This document shows, piece after piece, positions 16,744 through 25,691 of a DNA stretch of 43,318 nt. Position 1 is the first letter of the stretch. Every line of letters starts with the position of its first letter. The DNA lies in NCBI RefSeq assembly GCF_002154555.1, contig NZ_MUNF01000080.1, positions 1 through 43,318 on the forward strand, given 5' to 3'. The position numbers and the translations under genes are program-made. Source of the stretch: Streptomyces murinus. GTDB lineage: Bacteria; Actinomycetota; Actinomycetes; Streptomycetales; Streptomycetaceae. Under the pieces are notes generated by a model, which searched no databases, was not told the origin of the DNA, and saw only the letters and a program-made list of their open reading frames with translations.

Positions 16744-16786
16744 GCAGCCGGCCGGCAGACGAAATCGAACCCTGGGGCCCGAGTTC

Positions 16787-17809
16787 TCAGTACTGCTCGG
16801 TCTCGACGAAACCGGCGTCCGCGTCGTCGTCCGCGCCAAAGGCGTCCGCGGCGGCCGTCGGGTCGAATCCGGGCGGGCTGTCCTTGAGCGCCAGGCCCAT
16901 GCCGGCCAGCTTCGCCTTGACCTCGTCGATGGACTTCGCACCGAAGTTGCGGATGTCCAGCAGGTCCGCCTCGGAACGCGCCACGAGCTCACCCACGGAG
17001 TGGATGCCCTCGCGCTTGAGGCAGTTGTACGACCGAACGGTGAGCTCGAGCTCCTCGATCGGCAGCGCCAGATCCGCGGCGAGCGCGGCGTCCGTCGGGG
17101 ACGGACCCATGTCGATGCCCTCGGCGTCGATGTTCAGCTCGCGCGCGAGACCGAACAGCTCGACCAGGGTCTTACCGGCGGAGGCCATGGCGTCACGCGG
17201 ACGCATCGCCTGCTTGGTCTCGACATCCACGATCAGCTTGTCGAAGTCGGTGCGCTGCTCGACACGCGTGGCCTCGACCTTGTACGTGACCTTGAGAACC
17301 GGCGAGTAGATGGAGTCGACCGGGATACGGCCGATCTCCTGGCCCACCTGCTTGTTCTGCACCGCGGAGACGTAGCCGCGACCGCGCTCGACGGTCAGCT
17401 CCATCTCCAGCTTGCCCTTGCCGTTGAGCGTGGCGAGGACGAGGTCGGGGTTGTGCACCTCGACACCGGCCGGGGGCGCGATGTCGGCGGCGGTCACCAG
17501 ACCCGGGCCCTGCTTGCGCAGGTACATCACGACCGGCTCGTCGTGCTCCGAGGAGACGACCAGCTGCTTGATGTTGAGGATCAGGTCGGTGACGTCCTCC
17601 TTGACGCCCGGCACGGTGGTGAACTCGTGCAGGACGCCGTCGATCCGGATGCTGGTGACGGCGGCACCGGGGATCGAGGACAGGAGGGTACGGCGGAGGG
17701 AGTTGCCGAGGGTGTAGCCGAAGCCCGGCTCCAGCGGCTCGATCACGAACCGGGAGCGGAACTCGTCGACGACCTCTTCGGTCAACGAAGGACGCTGAGC
17801 GATCAGCAT
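16787..17809 (-). CDS. rpoA: DNA-directed RNA polymerase subunit alpha
   Basis: A 340-residue alpha subunit, which dimerises to nucleate RNA polymerase assembly and contacts promoter UP elements and activators. Seen: the N-terminal domain with [20 protein letters not shown] and [17 protein letters not shown]. After a linker near residue 240 comes the C-terminal domain with [20 protein letters not shown] and [19 protein letters not shown], then an acidic tail. The length is standard. It follows rpsK, separated by 131 bp holding a perfect 13-bp hairpin where many bacteria have rpsD; its own promoter there is likely but not clear from sequence. Confidence 0.98.
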   Translation of the reverse strand: MLIAQRPSLTEEVVDEFRSRFVIEPLEPGFGYTLGNSLRRTLLSSIPGAAVTSIRIDGVLHEFTTVPGVKEDVTDLILNIKQLVVSSEHDEPVVMYLRKQGPGLVTAADIAPPAGVEVHNPDLVLATLNGKGKLEMELTVERGRGYVSAVQNKQVGQEIGRIPVDSIYSPVLKVTYKVEATRVEQRTDFDKLIVDVETKQAMRPRDAMASAGKTLVELFGLARELNIDAEGIDMGPSPTDAALAADLALPIEELELTVRSYNCLKREGIHSVGELVARSEADLLDIRNFGAKSIDEVKAKLAGMGLALKDSPPGFDPTAAADAFGADDDADAGFVETEQY

Positions 17810-17871
17810 GGTGGAGATCCTTCAGTCAGGGGCGCCCGCTATTTGACGCCCGACTCAGTACTGCAAGGGTA

Positions 17872-17909
17872 CGGGCGGTACGGCTTCCTCACAGAGGCCG
17901 TACCGCCCG
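17872..17909 (-). terminator. hairpin between rpsK and rpoA
   Basis: A perfect 13-bp stem, CGGGCGGTACGGC (17872-17884) with GCCGTACCGCCCG (17897-17909), loop of 12 nt. No U tract follows on the minus strand, so partial termination, processing or mRNA stabilisation are all possible. Confidence 0.6.
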
Positions 17910-17940
17910 AAACCGCAAAAAACCAGCGGAGCGCTGCGCG

Positions 17941-18345
17941 TCAGACGCGGCGGCGCTTCGGCGGGCGGCAGCCGTTGTGCGGGGTCGGGGTGACGTCCTG
18001 GATGGAGCCGACCTCAAGACCCGTGGCCTGCAGGGAGCGGATCGCGGTCTCACGACCGGAACCCGGGCCCTTGACGAACACGTCGACCTTGCGCATGCCG
18101 TGCTCCTGGGCGCGGCGGGCAGCCGACTCGGCGGCCATCTGCGCGGCGAACGGCGTGGACTTCCGGGAGCCCTTGAAGCCGACGTGGCCGGCGGACGCCC
18201 AGGAGATCACGTTGCCCGAGGGGTCCGTGATCGAGACGATCGTGTTGTTGAACGTGCTCTTGATGTGCGCGTGGCCGTGAGCGACGTTCTTCTTTTCCTT
18301 GCGGCGCACCTTCTTGGCAGCGCCCTGACGACCCTTGGGGGGCAT
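17941..18345 (-). CDS. rpsK: 30S ribosomal protein S11
   Basis: A 134-residue S11 of the small subunit platform. Seen: a basic N-terminus ([20 protein letters not shown]), then [56 protein letters not shown], and the end [15 protein letters not shown], all family hallmarks. It lies 66 bp after rpsM in the alpha operon order rpsM-rpsK-rpoA-rplQ; rpsD is absent from this stretch. Confidence 0.98.
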   Translation of the reverse strand: MPPKGRQGAAKKVRRKEKKNVAHGHAHIKSTFNNTIVSITDPSGNVISWASAGHVGFKGSRKSTPFAAQMAAESAARRAQEHGMRKVDVFVKGPGSGRETAIRSLQATGLEVGSIQDVTPTPHNGCRPPKRRRV

Positions 18346-18411
18346 CTACAAACTCCTAGAGGGAGGTGGTCGGTCCTACAGCGAAGACCGTGGAATGTGG
18401 TCCGCTGCGGA

Positions 18412-18792
18412 CTACTTCTTGCCCGGCTTCTTCTTGCCGGCGATGGCGCGACGCGGGCCCTTGCGGGTGCGGGCGTTGGTGCTGGTGCGCTGACCGCGGA
18501 CGGGCAGACCGCGACGGTGACGGAGACCCTGGTAGCAACCGATCTCGACCTTGCGGCGGATGTCGGCCTGGATCTCGCGACGGAGGTCACCCTCGGTCTT
18601 GATGTTGCTGTCGACGTACTCGCGGATCGCGACCAGCTGCTCTTCGCTCAGGTCACGAACACGGGTGTTCGGGTCGACGCCGGTCGCAGCCAGCGTCTCC
18701 TTCGAGAGGGTCCGGCCAATGCCGAACACGTAGGTGAGGGCGACCTCCACGCGCTTTTCGCGCGGGATGTCAACACCGGAAACGCGTGCCAT
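18412..18792 (-). CDS. rpsM: 30S ribosomal protein S13
   Basis: A 126-residue S13 of the small subunit head, which contacts the P-site tRNA and forms intersubunit bridges. Seen: [32 protein letters not shown], and the basic C-terminus with [20 protein letters not shown] and GKKKPGKK. About 190 bp separate it from rpmJ, and this spacer contains two GC-rich hairpins, so rpsM may begin a translational or transcriptional subunit of its own. Confidence 0.98.
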   Translation of the reverse strand: MARVSGVDIPREKRVEVALTYVFGIGRTLSKETLAATGVDPNTRVRDLSEEQLVAIREYVDSNIKTEGDLRREIQADIRRKVEIGCYQGLRHRRGLPVRGQRTSTNARTRKGPRRAIAGKKKPGKK

Positions 18793-18868
18793 TCAATGGC
18801 TCCTGGTGAATCTTCGGAGGTCTTCCGCAGAACCGGCTCCCGGCCGCCGTACCAGGTACGAACCGGGT

Positions 18869-18908
18869 CCCCGGCCTCCGAGCCGGGGGTGTCGAGCCCA
18901 TCGGCTCG
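18869..18908 (-). other. two hairpins in the rpsM leader
   Basis: CCCCGGC (18869-18875) pairs with GCCGGGG (18882-18888), and CGAGCC (18893-18898) pairs with GGCTCG (18903-18908). Both stems are perfect with small loops. They lie in the 191-bp gap between rpmJ and rpsM. Neither has a U tail, so they are more likely RNA structure in the leader than simple terminators. Confidence 0.55.
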
Positions 18909-18983
18909 GGATCTGCGTATGAACAATTCAGCTCGCGTCGCGCGAAGACTCTGCGATAGAGGTGCAGAGAGGGTGGTCGTGCG

Positions 18984-19097
18984 TCAGCCCTGGCGCTGCT
19001 TGTGGCGCGGGTTCTCGCAAATGACCATGACCCGACCGTGACGGCGGATCACCCTGCACTTGTCGCAGATCTTCTTGACGCTCGGCTTGACCTTCAT
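18984..19097 (-). CDS. rpmJ: 50S ribosomal protein L36 (zinc-binding form)
   Basis: A 37-residue L36. Seen: [20 protein letters not shown] and then [14 protein letters not shown], with the zinc ligands Cys11, Cys14, Cys27 and His32. This is the zinc-binding type; streptomycetes are known to keep zinc-free paralogues of some ribosomal proteins elsewhere for zinc limitation. It lies 60 bp after infA and before rpsM, the usual order. The match is full length and has the standard size. Confidence 0.97.
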   Translation of the reverse strand: MKVKPSVKKICDKCRVIRRHGRVMVICENPRHKQRQG

Positions 19098-19157
19098 GGG
19101 GTGAGGTTCTCCGGGTCAGTGCCATCGCACCGGGCGGGCCCGGGGCGCGGGCAAGAT

Positions 19158-19379
19158 CTACTTGTACCGGTAGACGATCCGGCCACGCGTCAGGTCGTAC
19201 GGAGACAGCTCCACCACGACCCGGTCGTCAGGGAGGATGCGGATGTAGTGCATACGCATCTTGCCGCTGATGTGTGCCAGGACCTGGTGGCCGTTCTGGA
19301 GCTCGACCCTGAACATGGCGTTCGGCAGAGACTCGACGACAGTGCCCTCGATCTCGATGGCACCTTGCTTCTTGGCCAC
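19158..19379 (-). CDS. infA: translation initiation factor IF-1
   Basis: A 73-residue OB-fold factor that occupies the A site of the 30S subunit during initiation. Seen: [40 protein letters not shown], and [20 protein letters not shown], an intact family sequence of normal length. It is the first gene after map, separated by 170 bp that contain a promoter-like TAGACT, and it leads the infA-rpmJ-rpsM-rpsK group. Confidence 0.98.
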   Translation of the reverse strand: MAKKQGAIEIEGTVVESLPNAMFRVELQNGHQVLAHISGKMRMHYIRILPDDRVVVELSPYDLTRGRIVYRYK

Positions 19380-19471
19380 GCTTCGCCCTTCGAATCGACT
19401 ACCTTGATCGACTCCCCTGCTTTCCCTTACGGGCGCATGCGGACATGCGGGTGCACGAGAGCCGACGAGTC

Positions 19472-19501
19472 AGTCTACGTCGGAGGAACCCGAAACGCGA
19501 A
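19472..19501 (-). promoter_or_regulatory. possible infA promoter
   Basis: On the minus strand TTCGCG, an 18-bp spacer and TAGACT. The -10 is good and the -35 weak. It lies 93-122 bp upstream of infA. Confidence 0.4.
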
Positions 19502-19549
19502 TCGAGGGATTCTTCCCCACAAGGGCGACCACTATGCGAGCTCTGTTCA

Positions 19550-20386
19550 CTACGCGAGGGGGTCGGGGGCCGTCGTGATGCCGAACTCCGCCAGCTTCGC
19601 CTTGCCGCCGTCGACCGCGGTGAGCACCAGCGGGCCCTCCTCCGTCAGCGCGACGGAGTGCTCCCAGTGGGAGGACCAGGTGCCGTCGGTCGTGATGACC
19701 GTCCAGTCGTCCTCCAGGACCTCGGTGCGCGGGGTGCCGAGGGAGACCATGGGCTCGATGGCCAGGCAGAAGCCGGGGACCAGCTTCGGGCCCTTGCCCC
19801 GGCGCCGCTCGACGTAGTTCAGCAGATGCGGGTCCATGTGCATCTCGGTGCCGATGCCGTGGCCACCGTAGTCCTCGATGATCCCGTACCGGCCGCCGCC
19901 CGGCTTCGGCTGGCGGCGGATGTACGTCTCGATGGCCCGGGAGATGTCGACCAGCCGGTTGCCCAGCTTCATCGCGGCGATGCCGGCCCACATCGAGCCC
20001 TCGGTCACCCGGGACAGCTCGACCAGCTCGGGGGCGTGACCGGAGCCGACGAAGGCGGTGTACGCCGCGTCGCCGTGCCAGCCGTCCACGATCGCGCCGC
20101 AGTCGATGGAGATGATGTCGCCGTCCTTGAGGACGACGTCCTCGGACGGGATGCCGTGCACGACCACATCGTTCACGGACGTGCAGATGGTCGCGGGGAA
20201 GCCGCCGTACCCCAGGAAGTTCGACTTGGCGCCGTGCTCGGCGAGCACCTTGCGCGCGACCTCGTCCAGGTCCTTCGTGGAGGCGCCGGGCACCGCGGCC
20301 TGACGGGTGGCCGCGTGGATCGCGGCGACGACCAGGCCCGCCGCACGCATCTTGGCGATCTGCTCGGGCGTCTTGATCTGCACCAT
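19550..20386 (-). CDS. map: type I methionine aminopeptidase
   Basis: A 278-residue metalloenzyme that removes the initiator methionine from new proteins. Seen: MVQIKTPEQIAKMRAAGLVV, the first metal ligands in IISIDCGAIVDGWHGDAAYT (two Asp), the ligand His in YGGHGIGTEMHMDP, the Glu in AIEPMVSLG, and the last Glu in the C-terminal HSVALTEEGPLVLT. The start at MVQIK matches the usual family beginning; an upstream GTG would add eleven residues (MSDGERRPP...) and has a better-placed GGAG, so the start is not certain. It follows adk by 103 bp in the normal secY-adk-map order, with a GC hairpin between. Confidence 0.96.
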   Translation of the reverse strand: MVQIKTPEQIAKMRAAGLVVAAIHAATRQAAVPGASTKDLDEVARKVLAEHGAKSNFLGYGGFPATICTSVNDVVVHGIPSEDVVLKDGDIISIDCGAIVDGWHGDAAYTAFVGSGHAPELVELSRVTEGSMWAGIAAMKLGNRLVDISRAIETYIRRQPKPGGGRYGIIEDYGGHGIGTEMHMDPHLLNYVERRRGKGPKLVPGFCLAIEPMVSLGTPRTEVLEDDWTVITTDGTWSSHWEHSVALTEEGPLVLTAVDGGKAKLAEFGITTAPDPLA

Positions 20387-20423
20387 GGGGGGCCTGCGCT
20401 CTCCGTCACTCACGTCGGCTGGG

Positions 20424-20435
20424 TGTACCTGTACA
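20424..20435. promoter_or_regulatory. palindrome upstream of map
   Basis: TGTACCTGTACA is a perfect 5-bp inverted repeat with a 2-bp centre, about 40 bp upstream of map. Its core GTACCTGTAC recurs at 36215-36224 in the accessory region. A regulator site is possible but none is recognised. Confidence 0.35.
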
Positions 20436-20441
20436 ACACTA

Positions 20442-20475
20442 CGGCCGCGGCGCCCCCGGAAGGGCACCGCGGCCG
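20442..20475 (-). terminator. hairpin between adk and map
   Basis: Perfect 9-bp stem CGGCCGCGG (20442-20450) with CCGCGGCCG (20467-20475). It begins 14 nt past the adk stop. There is no U tail, so it may be a Streptomyces-type terminator or only a partial one. Confidence 0.5.
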
Positions 20476-20489
20476 GAAGGCGGCCGGAC

Positions 20490-21155
20490 TCAGTGGTTCT
20501 CGGCCTGCTCGCTCTTCAGCGCCTCCAGCGCGCGCTCGGTGACCTCGTTCACCGGGCCCATCGCGGAGATCGTGCGGACCAGGCCCTGCGACTTGTAGTA
20601 GTCGATGATGGGCTCGGTCTGCGTGTGGTAGACCTCCAGGCGGGTGCGCACCGTGTCCTCGGAGTCGTCCGCGCGCTGGTACAGCTCGGCGCCGCAGATG
20701 TCGCAGACACCTTCCTGCTTCGGCCGGTTGTACTCCACATGGAAGACGTGCGAGGAGTCCTTGCGGCAGATCCGGCGGCCGGCGATGCGCTTGACCACCT
20801 CGTCCTCGGGGGCCTCCAGGTCCAGCACCGCGTCCAGGGTCATCTTCTCGGTGCGCAGCAGTTCGTCCAGCGCCTCGGCCTGTGCGACGTTCCGCGGGAA
20901 GCCGTCCAGCAGAAAGCCGTTCACGGCGTCCGGCTGCTCCATGCGGTCCTTGGCCATGGCGATGGTGACCTCGTCGGGCACGAGATTGCCGGCGTCCATA
21001 TAGGACTTCGCGAGCTTGCCCAGCTCGGTCTGCCGACTGATGTTGGCCCGGAACAGGTCACCCGTGGAGATGTGCGGGATGTCCAGATCCTTGGCGAGCT
21101 GGACGGCCTGCGTTCCCTTACCGGCGCCCGGCGGCCCGACGAGGACGATACGCAT
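20490..21155 (-). CDS. adk: adenylate kinase
   Basis: A 221-residue enzyme interconverting ATP, AMP and ADP. Seen: the P-loop GPPGAGKGTQ (8-17), ISTGDLFRANI, the AMP-binding FLLDGFPRNVAQA, and a long-type LID (about 125-160) with cysteines in RRICRKDSSH and CDICG. This LID probably binds zinc. Its ATG shares one base with the secY stop (TGATG), so translation is coupled to secY. Confidence 0.98.
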   Translation of the reverse strand: MRIVLVGPPGAGKGTQAVQLAKDLDIPHISTGDLFRANISRQTELGKLAKSYMDAGNLVPDEVTIAMAKDRMEQPDAVNGFLLDGFPRNVAQAEALDELLRTEKMTLDAVLDLEAPEDEVVKRIAGRRICRKDSSHVFHVEYNRPKQEGVCDICGAELYQRADDSEDTVRTRLEVYHTQTEPIIDYYKSQGLVRTISAMGPVNEVTERALEALKSEQAENH

Positions 21156-22468
21156 CAGCGGAGGAACCCTTCGTAATTGCGCTGCTGGAGCTGGCTCTCG
21201 ATCTGCTTCACCGTCTCGAGACCGACACCCACGATGATGAGGATGCTGGTGCCGCCGAAGGGGAAGTTCTGGCTTGCTCCGAAGCCGACCAACGCCATTG
21301 TCGGTACGAGAGCGATCAGACCCAGATACAGCGAACCCGGCCAGGTGATCCGGTTGAGCACGTACGACAGGTACTCAGCGGTCGGTCGGCCAGCCCGGAT
21401 GCCCGGGATGAAGCCACCATACTTCTTCATGTTGTCGGCGACTTCTTCGGGGTTGAAGGAGATCGCCACGTAGAAGAACGCGAAGAAAACGATGAGCAAG
21501 AAGTACGCGGTGATGTAAACCGGGTGGTCACCCTTGGTGAGGTTCGTCTGCACCCACTGCTTCCAGCCCGAGTTGCCGCCCGCGAACTGGGCGACCAGGG
21601 CCGGGATGTACAGCAGGGACGAGGCGAAGATGACCGGGATCACACCCGCCTGGTTCACCTTGAGCGGGATGTACGTGGACGTACCGCCGTAGGACCGGCG
21701 GCCGATCATCCGCTTCGCGTACTGGACCGGGATGCGGCGCTGGGCCTGCTCGACGAAGACCACGAGCGCGACCATGACCAGGCCGACCAGGATCACGGTG
21801 CCGAACTCGATCCAGCCGCCGGCCAGGGTGCCCTGCTTCTTGATGGCCCACAGCGCGGACGGGAACGTGGCGGCGATCGAGATGAACATCAGGATCGACA
21901 TGCCGTTGCCGATGCCGCGGTCGGTGATCAGCTCGCCGAGCCACATCACCACCGTGGTGCCGGCGGTCATGCAGATGACCATGGTGATGGTCGTGAAGAT
22001 CGCCTGGTCCGGAACGATGCTGGTGGCCACCGAGCAGCCACTGAAGAGCGCGCCGCTGCGGGCGGTGGCGACGAGGCCGGTGCCCTGGAGGATCGCGAGG
22101 GCGAGGGTGAGGTATCGGGTGTACTGCGTGATCTTCGTGGTGCCGGCCTGGCCCTCCTTCTTGAGGGCTTCCAGGCGCGGGATGACCACGGTCAGCAGCT
22201 GAAGAATGATGCTGGCCGTGATGTACGGCATGATGCCGAGCGCGAAGACCGTGATCTGCAGCAGCGCACCGCCGCTGAACATGTTCACGAGGCCGAACAG
22301 GCCCTGGTTGGCCCCGGCCTCGCTCACGCACTGCTGGACGGCCTTGTAGTTGACGCCGGGGATCGGAATGTGGGTACCCACGCGGTAGGCCACGATGATG
22401 CCCAGCGTGAAGAGCAGCTTCTTGCGCAGGTCGGGCGTCTTGAACGCCCGGGCGAACGCGGTGAGCAC
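21155..22468 (-). CDS. secY: protein translocase subunit SecY
   Basis: A 437-residue, ten-span channel of the Sec translocon in the cytoplasmic membrane. Seen: the start MLTAFARAFKTPDLRKK, the first span LLFTLGIIVAYRVGTHIPIP, the plug-region FSGGALLQITVFALGIMPYI, the family signature around GTTVVMWLGELITDRGIGNG, and the cytoplasmic MKKYGGFIPGIRAGRPT loop. The start is GTG preceded by GGAGG. The 189-bp gap to rplO holds a long hairpin and a possible promoter, so secY-adk can be expressed apart from the spc genes. Confidence 0.98.
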   Translation of the reverse strand: MLTAFARAFKTPDLRKKLLFTLGIIVAYRVGTHIPIPGVNYKAVQQCVSEAGANQGLFGLVNMFSGGALLQITVFALGIMPYITASIILQLLTVVIPRLEALKKEGQAGTTKITQYTRYLTLALAILQGTGLVATARSGALFSGCSVATSIVPDQAIFTTITMVICMTAGTTVVMWLGELITDRGIGNGMSILMFISIAATFPSALWAIKKQGTLAGGWIEFGTVILVGLVMVALVVFVEQAQRRIPVQYAKRMIGRRSYGGTSTYIPLKVNQAGVIPVIFASSLLYIPALVAQFAGGNSGWKQWVQTNLTKGDHPVYITAYFLLIVFFAFFYVAISFNPEEVADNMKKYGGFIPGIRAGRPTAEYLSYVLNRITWPGSLYLGLIALVPTMALVGFGASQNFPFGGTSILIIVGVGLETVKQIESQLQQRNYEGFLR

Positions 22469-22550
22469 GGTGCCTCCTGCGACCCCCGCGCAACTGCGTC
22501 AAGGGTGACGGTCTGAGGTTCGACGAATACGAGTGAGAACAGTGTTGGCC

Positions 22551-22580
22551 ACCTTACCGGCGACCATGCCCCCCTTGGAA
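22551..22580 (-). promoter_or_regulatory. possible secY promoter
   Basis: On the minus strand TTCCAA, an 18-bp spacer and TAAGGT. It lies directly after the rplO hairpin and about 83 bp upstream of secY. Confidence 0.35.
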
Positions 22581-22586
22581 CGACCA

Positions 22587-22619
22587 ACCGGGGATACCTC
22601 ATTGTGAGGTACCCCCGGT
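22587..22619 (-). terminator. hairpin between rplO and secY
   Basis: A 15-bp stem with one mismatch (22587-22601 with 22605-22619) and a 3-nt loop, core GGTACCTCA-like. It lies 39 nt after the rplO stop and has no U tail. It could reduce read-through into secY. Confidence 0.6.
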
Positions 22620-22657
22620 CGGGATCGTTTACGTCATCGAGGCGTCGTCCGAAGGAC

Positions 22658-23113
22658 TCAGACGAGCTCGGTGACCGTACCGCCGGCGGCGGTGATCTTC
22701 TCCTTGGCGGAGCCGGAGACGGCGTCGACCGTCACCTGCAGCGCCACGGAGATCTCGCCCTGGCCAAGGACCTTGACGAGGCTGTTCTTGCGAACGGCGC
22801 CCTTGTCGACGAGGTCCTGGACGGTGACCTCTCCACCCTGCGGGTAGAGCGCGGCCAGCTTGTCCAGGTTCACGACCTGGTACTCGGTCTTGAACGGGTT
22901 CTTGAAGCCCTTGAGCTTCGGGAGACGCATGTGGAGGGGCATCTGGCCACCCTCGAAGCGCTCCGGAACCTGGTAACGGGCCTTGGTGCCCTTGGTACCA
23001 CGACCGGCCGTCTTACCCTTCGACGCCTCACCACGACCGACACGGGTCTTCGCGGTCTTGGCGCCCGGGGCGGGACGGAGGTTGTGGATCTTGAGCGGGT
23101 TCTGCTCCGCCAT
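22658..23113 (-). CDS. rplO: 50S ribosomal protein L15
   Basis: A 151-residue L15 of the large subunit. Seen: [20 protein letters not shown], the glycine-rich [17 protein letters not shown] tail that enters r[21 protein letters not shown], and the C-terminal [13 protein letters not shown]. It starts 2 bp after the rpmD stop and is the last ribosomal gene before the secY gap. Confidence 0.98.
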   Translation of the reverse strand: MAEQNPLKIHNLRPAPGAKTAKTRVGRGEASKGKTAGRGTKGTKARYQVPERFEGGQMPLHMRLPKLKGFKNPFKTEYQVVNLDKLAALYPQGGEVTVQDLVDKGAVRKNSLVKVLGQGEISVALQVTVDAVSGSAKEKITAAGGTVTELV

Positions 23114-23115
23114 GA

Positions 23116-23298
23116 TCAGTCGACCTCCTCGACCGTCACGAGGTGGCGGACGGTGTGCACCATGCCGCGGAACTCGGGGCGGTCCTCCTTGACGACCTGC
23201 GTGTTGATGCCCTTGAGACCAAGGGAACGCAGGGTGTCACGGTGGTTCTGCTTGCTGCCGATGTAGGACTTGACCTGCGTGATCTTGAGCTGAGCCAT
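23116..23298 (-). CDS. rpmD: 50S ribosomal protein L30
   Basis: A 60-residue L30. Seen: [20 protein letters not shown], the [18 protein letters not shown] core, and [16 protein letters not shown] at the end. The ATG shares one base with the rpsE stop (TGATG), which fixes the start; longer in-frame readings only run back through rpsE in another frame. Confidence 0.97.
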   Translation of the reverse strand: MAQLKITQVKSYIGSKQNHRDTLRSLGLKGINTQVVKEDRPEFRGMVHTVRHLVTVEEVD

Positions 23299-23903
23299 CA
23301 CGCACCCGCCCCGGCACGCGCACGCAGCAGGGCAGCGGGAGCGACGTCCTCGAGAGGCAGACCGCGGCGGGCCGCGACCTCCTCCGGACGCTGCAGACCC
23401 TTGAGGGCCGCCACCGTGGCGTGCACGATGTTGATCGCGTTGTCGGAGCCGAGCGACTTCGACAGGATGTCGTGGATACCGGCGCACTCGAGCACGGCGC
23501 GCACCGGACCACCGGCGATAACACCGGTACCCGGGGACGCGGGCTTGAGCAGCACGACGCCGGCAGCCTTCTCACCCTGGATCGGGTGCGGGATGGTGCC
23601 CTGGATACGGGGGACCTTGAAGAAGTGCTTCTTGGCCTCCTCAACACCCTTGGCGATGGCGGCCGGCACCTCCTTGGCCTTGCCGTAACCGACACCGACG
23701 GTGCCGTCACCATCGCCCACCACGACCAGCGCGGTGAAGCTGAAGCGACGACCACCCTTCACTACCTTGGCGACACGGTTGATCGCGACGACGCGCTCGA
23801 CGTACGCGGTCTTCTCGGCGGCAGCAGCGCCGCCGTCACGGCCCTTCCGGTCCCGCCGCTCGCCGCCACCGGCACCGCCTCCGCGGCGCTGGGGTCCAGC
23901 CAT
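23298..23903 (-). CDS. rpsE: 30S ribosomal protein S5
   Basis: A 201-residue S5, involved in decoding accuracy. Seen: the double-stranded RNA-binding domain with [20 protein letters not shown] and [20 protein letters not shown], then the C-terminal [19 protein letters not shown] and [16 protein letters not shown] Gly/Arg-rich N-terminal head of about 30 residues makes it longer than the E. coli protein (166), as in other actinobacteria. Confidence 0.98.
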   Translation of the reverse strand: MAGPQRRGGGAGGGERRDRKGRDGGAAAAEKTAYVERVVAINRVAKVVKGGRRFSFTALVVVGDGDGTVGVGYGKAKEVPAAIAKGVEEAKKHFFKVPRIQGTIPHPIQGEKAAGVVLLKPASPGTGVIAGGPVRAVLECAGIHDILSKSLGSDNAINIVHATVAALKGLQRPEEVAARRGLPLEDVAPAALLRARAGAGA

Positions 23904-23939
23904 TGGATTACCTCTCTCTTTCCGCTAGCTACAAGCGGC

Positions 23940-24323
23940 TCAGAACTTGAGCCCGGCCTCGCGGGCGGCGTCCGCCAGGGCGGCGATGCGCCCGGCGTAC
24001 TGGTTGCCACCACGGTCGAACACGACGGCCTCGACGCCCGCGGCCTTGGCCCGCTCGGCGACCAGGGCGCCGACCTGCTTGGCCAGCGTGGACTTGTCGC
24101 CCTCGCCACCGCGGATCGAGGTGTCCAGCGTGGACGCCGACGCGAGGGTGTGACCCTTCAGGTCGTCGATCACCTGCGCCACGATGTGGCGGTTGGAGCG
24201 GGTCACGACCAGACGGGGGCGCTCCGCCGTACCGGACACCCGCTTGCGGATCCGGATGTGACGGCGCTTGATCGCGGCGCGCTTGTAGGCGTCGCCCTTG
24301 AGGATCTTCTGCCCGTATGCCAT
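23940..24323 (-). CDS. rplR: 50S ribosomal protein L18
   Basis: A 127-residue L18 that binds 5S rRNA. Seen: a basic N-terminus with [34 protein letters not shown], and the C-terminal [20 protein letters not shown], an intact family pattern. It starts 3 bp after rplF and precedes rpsE by 36 bp. Confidence 0.98.
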   Translation of the reverse strand: MAYGQKILKGDAYKRAAIKRRHIRIRKRVSGTAERPRLVVTRSNRHIVAQVIDDLKGHTLASASTLDTSIRGGEGDKSTLAKQVGALVAERAKAAGVEAVVFDRGGNQYAGRIAALADAAREAGLKF

Positions 24324-24326
24324 GGC

Positions 24327-24866
24327 TTACTTACCCGCCTTTCCGACCTTGCGGCGGATGACTTCGCCCTCGTACTTGACGCCCTTGGCCTTGTACGGGT
24401 CAGGCTTGCGCAGCTTGCGGATGTTGGCCGCAACCTCGCCGACCTTCTGCTTGTCGATGCCCTCGACCTGGAAACGGGTCGGGGTCTCCACCTTGAAGGA
24501 GATTCCCTCAGGCGCCTCGACCAGGATCGGGTGGCTGTAACCGAGAGCGAACTCCAGGTTGGAACCCTTGGCGGTCACTCGGTAACCGACACCGCTGATC
24601 TCGAGCTTCTTCACGTAACCCTGGGTCACGCCGGTGATCATGTTCGCCACCAGCGTGCGGGACAGGCCGTGCAGGGCCTTGTTCTGACGCTCGTCGTTGG
24701 GGCGGGTCACCTGCAGGGTGCCGTCTTCGCCCTTGGCGATGTCGATCGGTGCCACGACGGTGTGGGTCAGCTCGCCCTTGGGGCCCTTGACCTTGACCGT
24801 GCGGCCGTCGATGGTGACGTCCACGCCGGCGGGAACCGCGATGGGGAGCTTGCCGATACGCGACAT
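24327..24866 (-). CDS. rplF: 50S ribosomal protein L6
   Basis: A 179-residue L6 near the factor-binding site. Seen: [20 protein letters not shown], the first domain to about residue 80, [35 protein letters not shown], and the family signature [20 protein letters not shown] in the second domain. Length and motifs are standard. It starts 24 bp after rpsH ends. Confidence 0.98.
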   Translation of the reverse strand: MSRIGKLPIAVPAGVDVTIDGRTVKVKGPKGELTHTVVAPIDIAKGEDGTLQVTRPNDERQNKALHGLSRTLVANMITGVTQGYVKKLEISGVGYRVTAKGSNLEFALGYSHPILVEAPEGISFKVETPTRFQVEGIDKQKVGEVAANIRKLRKPDPYKAKGVKYEGEVIRRKVGKAGK

Positions 24867-24890
24867 AGCTGTTTCCTCCGTTCCCTTCTG

Positions 24891-25289
24891 CTACCAGACG
24901 TAGGCGAGGACTTCCCCACCCACGCCCTTCTTGCCGGCCTGCTTGTCGGTGAGGAGCCCGTGCGACGTGGAGATGATCGCCACGCCGAGGCCACCCAGCA
25001 CCTTGGGCAGGTTGGTGGACTTCGCGTACACCCGGAGACCGGGCTTGGAGATCCGCTTGATGCCCGCGATGGAGCGCTCACGGTTCGGGCCGAACTTCAG
25101 CTCGAGGACGAGGTTCTTGCCGACCTCGGCGTCCTCGGTCTTCCAGCCCGTGATGAAGCCCTCCTGCTGGAGGATCTCCGCGATGTGCGACTTGATCTTG
25201 GAGTGCGGCATCGACACCGAGTCGTGGTAAGCCGAGTTCGCGTTCCGCAGACGCGTAAGCATGTCTGCGATCGGATCAGTCATGGTCAT
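24891..25289 (-). CDS. rpsH: 30S ribosomal protein S8
   Basis: A 132-residue S8, a primary 16S rRNA binder. Seen: [20 protein letters not shown], the middle [20 protein letters not shown], and the signature [20 protein letters not shown]. The start MTMTD matches relatives as I remember them; the Met two residues later is also possible. The gap to rpsN is 211 bp, unusually long for this operon, with a GC-rich sequence and no gene. Confidence 0.97.
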   Translation of the reverse strand: MTMTDPIADMLTRLRNANSAYHDSVSMPHSKIKSHIAEILQQEGFITGWKTEDAEVGKNLVLELKFGPNRERSIAGIKRISKPGLRVYAKSTNLPKVLGGLGVAIISTSHGLLTDKQAGKKGVGGEVLAYVW

Positions 25290-25500
25290 GAATTGGCCTG
25301 TGGCCTTTCTCGCCGGGGTTTCCTATATGCGCCATCCCTCTCCCCGTACTGGGACGGGACGGGTGCGGCGCGGGGACCTACGGCGTAGTAAGTCGTTCAG
25401 GGCGGCAGAGGCCCAACCCTCCTAGCCTAAGCCATGAGAGTGGGCGCCCCTGCCGTCCCGGTTGCTTACCGAGAGGTCCAGGTATCCCTAAAAGCAGGGA

Positions 25501-25686
25501 CTACCAGGAGCTCTTGGTCACGCCCGGCAGCTCGCCACGGTGAGCCATCTCACGAAGGCACACGCGGCACAGGCCGAACTTGCGGTACACGGAGTGGGGG
25601 CGGCCGCAGCGCTGGCAGCGGGTGTAGCCACGCACACCGAACTTGGGCTTGCGAGCAGCCTTAGCGATCAGAGCCTTCTTCGCCAT
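25501..25686 (-). CDS. rpsN: 30S ribosomal protein S14, type Z
   Basis: A 61-residue zinc-binding S14 in the subunit head. Seen: [20 protein letters not shown], then the zinc cysteines in [10 protein letters not shown] and [10 protein letters not shown], and the end GVTKSSW. The short zinc type sits in the spc operon between rplE and rpsH, as expected. The start chosen gives the family N-terminus; an in-frame start three codons upstream is weaker. A small hairpin TCCCT / AGGGA lies at its 3' end. Confidence 0.96.
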   Translation of the reverse strand: MAKKALIAKAARKPKFGVRGYTRCQRCGRPHSVYRKFGLCRVCLREMAHRGELPGVTKSSW

Positions 25687-25691
25687 CTCGC

